NCBI RefSeq assembly: GCF_001427635.1
Contig: NZ_LMHA01000001.1
Coordinates: forward strand, 212,017-276,016
Source of the DNA: Pseudoxanthomonas sp. Root65
GTDB lineage: Bacteria > Pseudomonadota > Gammaproteobacteria > Xanthomonadales > Xanthomonadaceae
Direction: 5' to 3'
DNA length: 64,000 bases
The notes beneath the pieces are model-generated. The model searched no databases and was not told the origin of the DNA. It was given only the letters and a program-made list of their open reading frames with translations. A program made the translations under genes and the position numbers. Of the stretch, positions 31,409-41,220 are shown in pieces; positions within the stretch are counted from its first letter, which is position 1; the number at the start of each line of letters is the position of its first letter.

Positions 31409-31723
31409 TGGGGGGCCGTGATTCGTGATGGGGATTCGGGAGTCGCAAAAGCGCCGGCTCGCGGCCTGGGACCGGTATTCGCAGTGCGGATACTGTCGCC
31501 CCTGCGAATCCCGAATCCCGTCTTGCCAATTCCGTGGCCGCCAAGCGGCCAACAAAAAAGCGCCACGAGGGCGCCTACGGGATGCAGTGCCTCGGGCAGT
31601 ACCGGATTCAGGCCTGGGTAGTGCTCATGTCGCACGCTCGGCCGGCGTTTCCGCGGGCCACCTCGTGATGAAGATGGCGCATCGGACTGGCCCCGGACGT
31701 CCGGAATCCACGCTGTGGAAGCG
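31409..31723. other. 315-nt region between tRNA-Val and thrS
   Basis: Contains the GATTCGGGATTC inverted repeat (31418-31520), then a weak 5-bp hairpin (31560-31574) followed by six T on the minus strand, which could end tRNA-Val transcription. No gene is seen. The thrS promoter was not identified with confidence. Confidence 0.55.
31418..31520. repeat. GATTCGGGATTC inverted repeat before thrS
   Basis: GGGATTCGGGA (31431-31441) is perfectly inverted at 31509-31519, with a further GTGATTCGTGAT stretch at the left end. It is the same type as the 26690-26784 element between pheS and pheT. Confidence 0.65.
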
Positions 31724-31798
31724 TGGTGGGCGGTACAGGGTTCGAACCTGTGACCCCTACCATGTCAAGGTAGTGCTCTACCGCTGAGCTAACCGCCC
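31724..31798 (-). tRNA. tRNA-Val (GAC)
   Basis: A 75-nt cloverleaf. Acceptor GGGCGGT/ACCGCCC, anticodon stem CTACC/GGTAG with loop TTGACAT (anticodon GAC), T-arm ACAGG-TTCGAAC-CCTGT, encoded CCA. Confidence 0.97.
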
Positions 31799-31822
31799 GG
31801 TCTGCCCTTTGCAGGGGCGCGA

Positions 31823-31852
31823 ATTCTAGCCCGGAAGCGGGGTCGCCGACAA
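31823..31852 (-). promoter_or_regulatory. Promoter of tRNA-Val
   Basis: On the minus strand TTGTCG (31852-31847), an 18-nt spacer and TAGAAT (31828-31823). The predicted start is about 20 nt before the tRNA. Confidence 0.6.
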
Positions 31853-31873
31853 CCAGGACGTGCCGCGGCGCCG

Positions 31874-33895
<2,022 letters not shown>

Positions 33896-34046
33896 GGCGC
33901 AAGCCCAGAGATCAACCGGGGAGTATAGCGACGCGGATGTGACGGACGCCGCGGGGAATTCCTACACGCGGACAGGAATCGACCTGATGGCGGACAGCGG
34001 CCACCGACATGAACCTGTCATGGCTCAAGCATCCAAGGAGTGGTCG

Positions 34047-34613
34047 ATGGCAAGGAAGCCTTCACCTCCCCACAAGGGAGGTCATGCCGGTGCGTGCAGG
34101 CGCACATCCGGCTTCACGCTGGTCGAGATGTCGGTGACGCTCGCCGTCCTGGCGCTCATGGTCGCCATTGGTCTGCCATCCATGCGCGAGTTCCGCGCAC
34201 GACAGCAGGCCAGCGCAACGGCCAACCTGTTGGTGTCCCACTTCGCCTCGGCCCGCATGACCGCCATCAGCCACAACGTACCGGTGGTGGTCTGCCCCAG
34301 CGACGGCGCCGGCGCCTGCCGCCACGGCACCGACTGGGGCGACCACTGGCTGTCCTTCCGCGATCCGGACGGGAATCGACAGCCCGACGACGGCAACGAT
34401 CTCTACAGGAACGAGACCGTCCCCGACGCCCCCAGCATCCGCATCACGTCCACCCAGGGCCGACGTCATGTCCGCTATCAACCCACCGGCATGGCCTACG
34501 GCACCAACCTGACCATCCGGATATGCCACGACGGCCGCGTCGCCAGCAGCGTCATCATGAACAACACAGGCCGCGCCCGCACCGTGCGGGGCGACATGAA
34601 AACGCCCTGCTGA
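34047..34613 (+). CDS. fimT: FimT-type pseudopilin with GRxR tail
   Basis: A 188-residue type IV pilin-like protein. A basic leader ends in the prepilin peptidase site G|FTLVEM (Gly about 26), followed by the hydrophobic helix (MSVTLAVLALMVAIGLPSM) and a GspH/FimT-type globular domain with paired cysteines. Near the C-terminus NNTGRARTVRGD contains GRxR, the signature I recall for FimT proteins that bind DNA during natural transformation. AAGGAG (34035-34040) lies 6 nt before the ATG, deciding the start. It is separate from the pilin operon and faces it. Confidence 0.88.
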   Translation: MARKPSPPHKGGHAGACRRTSGFTLVEMSVTLAVLALMVAIGLPSMREFRARQQASATANLLVSHFASARMTAISHNVPVVVCPSDGAGACRHGTDWGDHWLSFRDPDGNRQPDDGNDLYRNETVPDAPSIRITSTQGRRHVRYQPTGMAYGTNLTIRICHDGRVASSVIMNNTGRARTVRGDMKTPC

Positions 34614-34677
34614 CCCTGAAAAGCGACGCGCGAAAGCTCCCGCAACCGCGCCTGGGCGGATCGACAAGTACAGAGGC

Positions 34678-34706
34678 TTGTCCCCGCCGGACGGGCTGGC
34701 TACAAT
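34678..34706 (+). promoter_or_regulatory. Promoter of tRNA-Asn
   Basis: TTGTCC (34678-34683), 17-nt spacer, TACAAT (34701-34706). The mature tRNA begins at 34716, so the 5' leader can be only about 3-4 nt. Confidence 0.7.
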
Positions 34707-34715
34707 ACGCGCCCC

Positions 34716-34792
34716 GCCCGAATAGCTCAGCCGGTTAGAGCACTTGACTGTTAATCAGGGGGTCGTTGGTTCGAGTCCAACTTCGGGCGCCA
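34716..34792 (+). tRNA. tRNA-Asn (GTT)
   Basis: A 77-nt cloverleaf. Acceptor GCCCGAA/TTCGGGC, anticodon stem CTTGA/TCAGG with loop CTGTTAA (anticodon GTT), T-arm GTTGG-TTCGAGT-CCAAC, discriminator G, encoded CCA. Confidence 0.97.
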
Positions 34793-34803
34793 AGTAAAAA
34801 GAA

Positions 34804-34830
34804 AGCCGCATCGAGAGATGCGGCTTTTTT
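34804..34830 (+). terminator. Bidirectional terminator between tRNA-Asn and pilE
   Basis: Stem AGCCGCAT/ATGCGGCT with 6-nt loop followed by TTTTT. On the minus strand it is followed by TTCTTTTT, so it can also end the pilin operon about 80 nt after pilE. Confidence 0.88.
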
Positions 34831-34906
34831 ATGGACCCTGGTTTGTGGCAGCTCGGGCATCAGGCCCATATGCAACAGCCGACGAATGACTGCATGCGAG
34901 CGGGCC

Positions 34907-35317
34907 TCACCAACAACCTGCCGTCGCGGGCAACCGCTCACCCGCCTGGTTGATTGTCAGAATTCCGCAGCTATCGCCGTCCTGCTTCCCGATCGGCGTG
35001 GCACTCAATGTGTAAGTCCGTGCATCGACATCCTCAGGCGCGATGGTGTAGAAGTCGGCCGTATCGCCATCGCAGGCGAATGCGGCCGGCGAACCGGCGG
35101 CATTGTAGGCCAGCTGCGTCGTATAGAAGCGCTCCATCTGCTGCGCTGCCTGCAGCAGGCACGCCGTGCCGGCAGCACGCCGGCTCTTGCGGACATGCTC
35201 GTTGTAGCTGGGTAGCGCGATCGACGCAATGATCCCGATGATGGCAACAACGACCATCAATTCGATCAGCGAGAACCCGCTTTCCGAACGGGCGCCAGCG
35301 CTTGCGGAAACGTTCAT
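34907..35317 (-). CDS. pilE: Type IV pilin PilE (minor pilin)
   Basis: A 136-residue prepilin. A short leader ends at the peptidase site G|FSLIEL, followed by the canonical hydrophobic helix (MVVVAIIGIIASIALPSYNE) with the conserved Glu5, then a globular domain with cysteines forming a likely C-terminal disulphide loop. Start chosen at MNVSASAG because GGAG lies 9 nt upstream; in-frame ATGs at 35326 and 35332 are alternatives. Last gene of the fimU-pilE operon; it joins the pilus-tip complex with PilY1. Confidence 0.95.
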   Translation of the reverse strand: MNVSASAGARSESGFSLIELMVVVAIIGIIASIALPSYNEHVRKSRRAAGTACLLQAAQQMERFYTTQLAYNAAGSPAAFACDGDTADFYTIAPEDVDARTYTLSATPIGKQDGDSCGILTINQAGERLPATAGCW

Positions 35318-35335
35318 AGGATGCATCTCCATTCG

Positions 35336-38300
35336 TCAGTCTCTCCGGATCTCGCGCCACGAGGCGCGATCCCACCGCGGCTGCGAAGTCAGCGGCGAAC
35401 TCAATCCGCTGCCTCCCGTACCTCCCACCACCAGCAGGCCACGCAACAGATTGGGTAGTGTCGGCATGCCGTTACCCACATTCACCGAGCCCACCGGCAG
35501 CCCACCCGTTACACCGGCATTGTCCGTGCTGCCATCACCGTCCAGGTCGAAGTAGGACATGCCACCGCTTGTCCCGGTAAAGGCATCCAACGCATTGATG
35601 TAGCCGGTTCCGTCGGCGTTACACGCATCACCTGACGGGATGACACTCGCAGTGACCAAGAACCTAGCGGCCAGCTGTGCATCCTGGATGATCCGTTCAC
35701 CACTTATGGGCAAATCGATGTACCAACCCTTCGACGTGGCCGGAAGTGCGGACTTGGATTCGAATGCACGCACATTGCCCTCGGTAACCTGTATTCCACG
35801 CTGTGTAAGATCGGAGCGCGCGTGCGCTGTACCCTCATCAACAAAGCCGTACATTGTCTGGACATCGACGTTGGTCGACTGTGCGTCCTCGGCGGTCAGA
35901 TACCGCCCCGTACCGAAGAACACCCAGCGCTTTTTGGTAACGGGATGTACGCCTAGCGCAACCGCACCGCTAATGGGCTGGGCCTTGCCACCGGCATCCT
36001 GCGCCGTGAAGAGGCGGGTCACACTCCACGCACCCGGCGAGGTGCTCGTCAAGTCGAACTTCCACACATTACCCAGCATGTCGCCCGCGTAGACATAGGC
36101 CAGCGTCCTGCCATCCGGGCCATAGACACCGGTGGGAGCCGACAGGCCATTGGGTAGTGCAGTGGATCCGACGCCCGTGTCGATCTCGCGAATGACAGCC
36201 CCCGTGTCCGCGTTCAACACCATCAGGACCGCACGCTCATTCGTACTGTTGATGCCATTACCCGTCACCAGGGCGGCTGCGCCCGTCTGCACCTGGGCAA
36301 AGAACGGCTTGCCGAGGATCAATCCCATGTTGGCACCTGACGCGCGCTCCCACTTGTACACCGACGTCGCGGTCGCGGCTGCCGGCGCAGTGACATCCAG
36401 CGCGTACAGGCCTTTGCCACCCTTGCCCAGCGTACCCACGAGAACGTTGCGGTTGGATGTGAGTGCCCGGTTGCTGACGACCACCGGGCCGTCGACGAAG
36501 AACTTGTGTGCGTAGTCGCCCCTGCTCAGTGTCGACAGATGGTTGATGTTGATGATGCTGGGGATGTAGGAAAACAATTCCACCCCTGTCGACGCATCGA
36601 ACGCATGCAACATACCGTCGTTGGCACCTACGTAAAGCGTGTTGGTTTCCTTCACGTACGCAGGCGATGAGCCGATGATGTCGCCGATCTTGCTGGCGAT
36701 TCGGTTGCGCAGTACGCCCCCGCCGGTATGCTCCTCAAGCCGCTCCTCGCCCTTGATGTAGTTGGCGTTGTCCGTCGCGGTAACCGGATAGTTCAATGTG
36801 CTGCCCGTGCGAGCCAGCAAAGGAAGTTGCGTCCCGGACGGAAAGGCTGTGCCGCTCGTACCCGTAGACGTGAAGACCTTGCGGCTATTCCATGCCGGTA
36901 GTGATCCCGCCCAACTGATGGTATTGGCCACGCCCGAAGTGGTGACCGAGCGTGCCGTCACTTCACCCGTCCAACTTCCGGGAACGTAGCTCGCATTGAA
37001 GACCTGGGCGCCCGTGTCCAGCGACACCGTATTGCTGGCGACATTGGAGAACGAGCTTGCACGCCCACGGATCTCACTCAATGCGCTACGCAGAGCCCGG
37101 GCGAAATCGTCGGCATTGTTGGCCAATACGAACGTGCCGCGACCGTTGACGGCTGCGTGCCACAAGTCGTCGATACTGGGAGACTGGTTGTTGGTTGGAA
37201 ATGGCCACGTCTTAGTGCCTGCAGTGATTGCTGGCAGGTCCGTCTCCGGATCCAGTGTACCTGCGGCGCCCAGCGATACCGAGAAAGTCACCATGTGCTG
37301 CCAGAAAGCAGGATTGGCCGTCGAACTCGGCACCACATTATCCAGATCCGGGCGCAGGTCGTTCTTCCAGTACCGCATGGCGATGTCGGCCAGCGTGTTG
37401 GAGTGCGGGCTTGAGTACGGTAGTGATGGCGTATACGTATACGGCGCTCCGCTGGGATTGGGGATCGCCGCGCCAGCCGCATTGTCTTCTTCAGCAACTG
37501 AGGTCCAAGCACCATCATTACGATAGCCATCGGTCGTCAGGATGGTGAAGTTCTGGCGGCAGGCGAACTGGTCCTCGCCCCACGGACCGGTACTGGTCCT
37601 ATCCGTTGCGAAGTACTGTCCTGCCTGGTACAGAGCCTCGCGCAACGGTGTCGAGCCACCACCCGTCTCCGCGTAGAGACGCTGATACCACGCCGTCTTG
37701 TTGTTGTTGGCACCAGTGGGGCCACTGGGATCCTCGAACAAACCCTTGTTGCGAGTTACGGGGATTGGCTTAGCACGCGTGATCGGATGGCTAGACCAAT
37801 TGATGCCGCCCGATGTGCCACTAATTGGCATGTCGTTCCAAATATTCCGGTAGCCTACGCGATACTCCGAACCAATTTCGGAGAAAGCACGACCCGACGC
37901 TGCTTTGGCGATCTTGTAGCGGGTCCTGTGGTAGGAATACCAAGTCGCATAGTTAAGCCGCTCATCCGCTTCCGAACGTGCAGTAGGCGATACTCGCTGA
38001 CAGTTTCGAAAATCGTTGCCGGTGCCTGTGGAACATCCGCGACCGTCCAGACCCCTGTTATAAGGGAATGATCCGCCAACACGTGGACCGTAGTCGCTCC
38101 GGATGATAACCCCGTCCGAGTGGATCTGGTAACGCCAGAAATTGGTCTGGTTATTCAGGTCCCCGGCCAGATTCTTGGCCACGTAGAACGTTTCATTTAT
38201 GAACGCTCCAGTGCCATCTATATTGGTGAATAGATTGAGAGTGCTGTTATCGAAAGGTGGGATACGCTCTGTACCCGCGTAGACCCTCCCAAAATCCTGA

Positions 38301-38635
38301 CCACCCGTCATGGTTGCGCCAGTCGAGTCGACCCACGGCAAGTAGGTCGTGGCTGGATTGTACGAAAGCTTATTGTGCAAATAGCTGCTGCGCCGCCAGC
38401 CCGTAGGCGCGTTGTCCGGCAAGAAGTCCGACTGCATCGAGCCGGAGTTGTCCAGCACAAAGAGGATGTTCGGCGGAATGCGTGCACCGATGGTGAGCGG
38501 CTGGTCCGGAATGGCAATACCTGCATTGGCCGGCAGCGCCAACAACGTGGCGAGGAACGCCACGGGCAGACTCCACCACTGCCGACGACGAGCAGCGTTC
38601 TGGCGATCAGGTTGGCGCGAGTGTTGGATTTTCAT
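35336..38635 (-). CDS. pilY1: Type IV pilus tip adhesin PilY1
   Basis: A 1099-residue exported protein with a signal peptide (VAFLATLLALPANA). A von Willebrand A-like region has the MIDAS-like ILFVLDNSGSMQ near residue 60. A long variable middle follows, then the conserved C-terminal beta-propeller (from about 640) with YVGANDGMLHAFDASTG and YAGDMLGNVWKFDL. Near the end DLDGDGSTD looks like a calcium loop. PilY1 caps the pilus, promotes extension and senses surfaces. The N-terminal half of the gene has clearly lower GC than its neighbours. Its start overlaps pilX by 4 nt. Confidence 0.96.
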   Translation of the reverse strand: MKIQHSRQPDRQNAARRRQWWSLPVAFLATLLALPANAGIAIPDQPLTIGARIPPNILFVLDNSGSMQSDFLPDNAPTGWRRSSYLHNKLSYNPATTYLPWVDSTGATMTGGQDFGRVYAGTERIPPFDNSTLNLFTNIDGTGAFINETFYVAKNLAGDLNNQTNFWRYQIHSDGVIIRSDYGPRVGGSFPYNRGLDGRGCSTGTGNDFRNCQRVSPTARSEADERLNYATWYSYHRTRYKIAKAASGRAFSEIGSEYRVGYRNIWNDMPISGTSGGINWSSHPITRAKPIPVTRNKGLFEDPSGPTGANNNKTAWYQRLYAETGGGSTPLREALYQAGQYFATDRTSTGPWGEDQFACRQNFTILTTDGYRNDGAWTSVAEEDNAAGAAIPNPSGAPYTYTPSLPYSSPHSNTLADIAMRYWKNDLRPDLDNVVPSSTANPAFWQHMVTFSVSLGAAGTLDPETDLPAITAGTKTWPFPTNNQSPSIDDLWHAAVNGRGTFVLANNADDFARALRSALSEIRGRASSFSNVASNTVSLDTGAQVFNASYVPGSWTGEVTARSVTTSGVANTISWAGSLPAWNSRKVFTSTGTSGTAFPSGTQLPLLARTGSTLNYPVTATDNANYIKGEERLEEHTGGGVLRNRIASKIGDIIGSSPAYVKETNTLYVGANDGMLHAFDASTGVELFSYIPSIININHLSTLSRGDYAHKFFVDGPVVVSNRALTSNRNVLVGTLGKGGKGLYALDVTAPAAATATSVYKWERASGANMGLILGKPFFAQVQTGAAALVTGNGINSTNERAVLMVLNADTGAVIREIDTGVGSTALPNGLSAPTGVYGPDGRTLAYVYAGDMLGNVWKFDLTSTSPGAWSVTRLFTAQDAGGKAQPISGAVALGVHPVTKKRWVFFGTGRYLTAEDAQSTNVDVQTMYGFVDEGTAHARSDLTQRGIQVTEGNVRAFESKSALPATSKGWYIDLPISGERIIQDAQLAARFLVTASVIPSGDACNADGTGYINALDAFTGTSGGMSYFDLDGDGSTDNAGVTGGLPVGSVNVGNGMPTLPNLLRGLLVVGGTGGSGLSSPLTSQPRWDRASWREIRRD

Positions 38636-39177
38636 GGCTCATCCGGAATGCGGCTGATGACGGTGGCTTGCACGAGCACGTCGGCACGGCCTTCGGCGCG
38701 GCTACGCGCTGTCACGCGATACAAAGGGTTTGCACAATTCAGCGTGGAGCCCGAGGTGGAATCGCATCCTCCCGGCTGGCCTGGTCCGGTACCGATGTAC
38801 TCGACCCAATACTCGGGAGGCTCGGGAATGAGCATGTTGTCGTAGTTGGCCGCGGGTACAGGCGTCCACGCAGCCGCTGACCCGCTCGGGCATATGCCAT
38901 TGACGCAAGCGTCGCTTGGTTCAGGGGTGTCGGTATCCCAGTTTCCAGCGCCGAGGACCTGGTCCTGAGCGAAGCGCAACGCGCCCTCCGCTGCCTGAAA
39001 CGCAATGCTTCGATCACGGAGGTTGGCCGCCATGCGTTCCTGCATGGCGGAACTGCGCATGATGGCAAGCCCAAGGATGGCGGTGACCACCAGCAGGATG
39101 AGCACGACGACCAGTGCGATGCCCTTCTGATCCGCCCGCGCCCGCATGGAAGGATGGCGGAAGTTGAAGCGACTCAT
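38632..39177 (-). CDS. pilX: Minor pilin assembly protein PilX
   Basis: A 181-residue pilin-like protein of the PilX class. The N-terminal leader ends before GIALVVVLILLVVTAILGLA, then RSSAMQERMAANLRDRSIAF, the block typical of PilX. The globular part has several cysteines. It links PilY1 to the core minor pilins that prime pilus assembly. ATGA overlaps with both neighbours indicate coupled translation. Confidence 0.95.
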   Translation of the reverse strand: MSRFNFRHPSMRARADQKGIALVVVLILLVVTAILGLAIMRSSAMQERMAANLRDRSIAFQAAEGALRFAQDQVLGAGNWDTDTPEPSDACVNGICPSGSAAAWTPVPAANYDNMLIPEPPEYWVEYIGTGPGQPGGCDSTSGSTLNCANPLYRVTARSRAEGRADVLVQATVISRIPDEP

Positions 39178-40025
39178 AGCGTGCGTCCTCTCAAGCTGAC
39201 GACATTGGACACCTGACGGGTAATCTGGGCACCGTCGTCAGCCACACCTTGCAACGTCAGCGCCACCCGCACGGACACCACATCGTCTCCCGCGACGTTC
39301 GCATAGTTGGCGGCGCCGCGCTGCAGGTATTGGAATGCGATGTTCTGCACTCCTTCGATCACCTCTTCGGGAGCGCCCCCCATGCGGCTCATGTAAAGTG
39401 AATTGCCGCCGCGGCCGTTGGCCTGCACGAACCAGTTCACATCACGAAATCGCGCCAGTATCACGGAAGGGAGCAGCACGGGATCGTTGACGGGGTAATC
39501 TGGCAATGCGGCAAAGCTCACCGTGTCAGTGCTGACCCCTGTTGCGGTGATCACATGTGTCTTGTTGCTGTTGCACAACACGATCACGTCACCCACCGAG
39601 AATGCATCGGTGGCATCCTCCAGGTCGTCGCCGTCCAACGTAACCGACGTATTGGTGGTACCCGTCACGCGATAGGCCGTGTCATCCCCGGAGAACACGC
39701 GCAGGGTAGTAGCTGTCCCATTGATGGGGGCGGTTCTGAAGCTCGTCGCCGCTGCACCCACGCCTTCCACGGCTGAGAATCGCGAACACGCACTGCCGCC
39801 TGCCGCGCGGATGTCTCGCGACATCAACTCGAACGCAATGCGGGCATTTTCCTGCACGCGATTCAAACCCTCGTTCGAGCGGTAGGTCGCCTGGTTGGAT
39901 TGCAGGATCGCCAACGCCGCGCCCGCTACCAACAGACCCAGTACCAGCGCGACCATCAACTCGATCAAGCTGAAACCTGCTACCTGCTCTCGCGTCAGCC
40001 CGGAACCACTGCTACGCAGACTCAT
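39174..40025 (-). CDS. pilW: Minor pilin assembly protein PilW
   Basis: A 283-residue prepilin-like protein. The peptidase site G|FSLIELMVALVLG is preceded by a basic leader, then comes the PilW pattern NQATYRSNEGLNRVQENARIAFELMSRDIRAAG. A larger globular domain than in other minor pilins follows. Its start overlaps the pilV stop by 4 nt. It forms part of the minor pilin complex at the pilus tip. Confidence 0.95.
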   Translation of the reverse strand: MSLRSSGSGLTREQVAGFSLIELMVALVLGLLVAGAALAILQSNQATYRSNEGLNRVQENARIAFELMSRDIRAAGGSACSRFSAVEGVGAAATSFRTAPINGTATTLRVFSGDDTAYRVTGTTNTSVTLDGDDLEDATDAFSVGDVIVLCNSNKTHVITATGVSTDTVSFAALPDYPVNDPVLLPSVILARFRDVNWFVQANGRGGNSLYMSRMGGAPEEVIEGVQNIAFQYLQRGAANYANVAGDDVVSVRVALTLQGVADDGAQITRQVSNVVSLRGRTL

Positions 40026-40507
40026 ATCGTGGTCCTCGTGACAATGGTCCGAGTCTGTCCGCCACCCGCACGCGAATCGTCCCACTGGACGGTGATGACG
40101 CACGCTTGGGGACAATTCTGGATCTGTCCACACGTGGTGTTGTCATTCACATTGCTGGTGATGTTGAGCTTCAGATCCTGGATCCAGTTCCGCAGATCGT
40201 TCTGCGCCAGGGTTCCGGCAGGACCGGGTGCGCAGACCATGCCGCCGGTGTTGTAGTTGCCGGCATTGAAACGATTGGCACGCATGGCGTCGAGAATCGC
40301 GTTCGTCTGCATGACGGCCTGGCTCGTTTCCAGCGAACTCTGCCCGCCACGGAGGGCAACGGATTGCATGGCGGCGACGCCAAGCAGTCCGATACTCAGG
40401 ACAACCACCGACACCAGCACTTCAATAAGGCTGACGCCCTGCACGGCACGCCGACCGCGCAGCATGTCGCGATGGGCGCGCGTGGGCGCCTCAGACTCAT
40501 ATTTCAT
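40022..40507 (-). CDS. pilV: Minor pilin PilV
   Basis: A 161-residue prepilin-like protein with peptidase site G|VSLIEVLVSVVVLSIGLLG and the PilV-type follow-on AAMQSVALRGGQSSLE. Three cysteines cluster in the C-terminal half (TTCGQIQNCPQACVI). The start at MKYESEAP overlaps the fimU stop by 4 nt; an internal Met (MLRGRR) would give a shorter leader. Confidence 0.94.
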   Translation of the reverse strand: MKYESEAPTRAHRDMLRGRRAVQGVSLIEVLVSVVVLSIGLLGVAAMQSVALRGGQSSLETSQAVMQTNAILDAMRANRFNAGNYNTGGMVCAPGPAGTLAQNDLRNWIQDLKLNITSNVNDNTTCGQIQNCPQACVITVQWDDSRAGGGQTRTIVTRTTI

Positions 40508-41061
40508 GGGCAGTCGCCTCCACCATTGTTCCTTGCAGTCATGACGTGACCTGCAACACTGATCGTAATGACGCGCTGATTGTCCGCCGGCTTGTCGGTC
40601 GGGATGCATGCCGTCAGCGTCGTCCCCGCGGCGATCAGCCCGGTTGAATTGAAGGTGACGCCGCCCGCAGGGCCACTGAGTTGCATGTTGCCGGGGAAAA
40701 GGCCTCCGCGAACGGTTTCTTCAACCGCATCGCGGTTGTTCTGGCCGACCACGGCCCAACCTTGCCAATCGGCACCTGCCGTGCAGGTCTCACCGTCGTC
40801 ACTGCCGCAGAGGACGACCGGCGCACTTCGCCGGATGGCCTCCGCCCGCGCCAGCTGCGCCGCCGATGTCAGCTCGCCGGCGGTACTGGACAGGCGATTG
40901 GAGTTCATCAGCGTGATCATCGCCGGAGAGGCGACAGCCGCGATGAGGGCGATCACCGCGATCGTCACCATCAGCTCGATGAGCGTGAAACCACGCGATT
41001 GGCGGCGGAGCTTCCACAGCGCCCCGCCAATCCCGGCCTGGGTTGGGTGAAAGACGGACAT
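40504..41061 (-). CDS. fimU: Minor pilin FimU (GspH/FimT family)
   Basis: A 185-residue pseudopilin. Peptidase site G|FTLIELMVTIAVIALIAAV, then the GspH/FimT block with cysteines (VVLCGSDDGETC). Unlike the separate fimT at 34047 its tail (AGHVMTARNNGGGDCP) has no GRxR, which fits FimU, the structural minor pilin. First gene of the operon, 159 nt from a divergent FimS-like kinase. Confidence 0.93.
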   Translation of the reverse strand: MSVFHPTQAGIGGALWKLRRQSRGFTLIELMVTIAVIALIAAVASPAMITLMNSNRLSSTAGELTSAAQLARAEAIRRSAPVVLCGSDDGETCTAGADWQGWAVVGQNNRDAVEETVRGGLFPGNMQLSGPAGGVTFNSTGLIAAGTTLTACIPTDKPADNQRVITISVAGHVMTARNNGGGDCP

Positions 41062-41124
41062 ACAGTTCCCCTTGTTGAGGGTCCACCCTAGCCCCGCCCA
41101 ACCCCTGGGCACCAGCGCTTACGG

Positions 41125-41133
41125 AATGAACGG
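41125..41133 (-). promoter_or_regulatory. Possible AlgR-like box upstream of fimU
   Basis: CCGTTCATT on the minus strand matches 7 of 9 bases of the P. aeruginosa AlgR box CCGTTCGTC (quoted from memory), 64 nt before the fimU start. A 7/9 match can occur by chance; it is noted only because of the neighbouring FimS-like kinase. Confidence 0.25.
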
Positions 41134-41220
41134 CGCAATCCGTCCCCTAAAAGGCAACCCGGAGCCCGGCGAGGCGAAGGCATTGCGGCATGATGGCGGC
41201 AATCCCCGAAAACCCACGCC

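Noticed and set aside
31409..31520. T-box or ThrRS operator in the thrS leader
   Set aside because: No T-box sequence and no clear tRNA-like hairpin; the inverted repeats match a dispersed repeat type.
31560..31574. Terminator of tRNA-Val
   Set aside because: Only a 5-bp stem before the T-run; mentioned in the intergenic entry but too weak for a separate call.
41062..41220. Sigma-54 promoter for fimU (TGGTGC near GG/GC pairs)
   Set aside because: The -24/-12 spacing and bases do not fit the consensus well enough.
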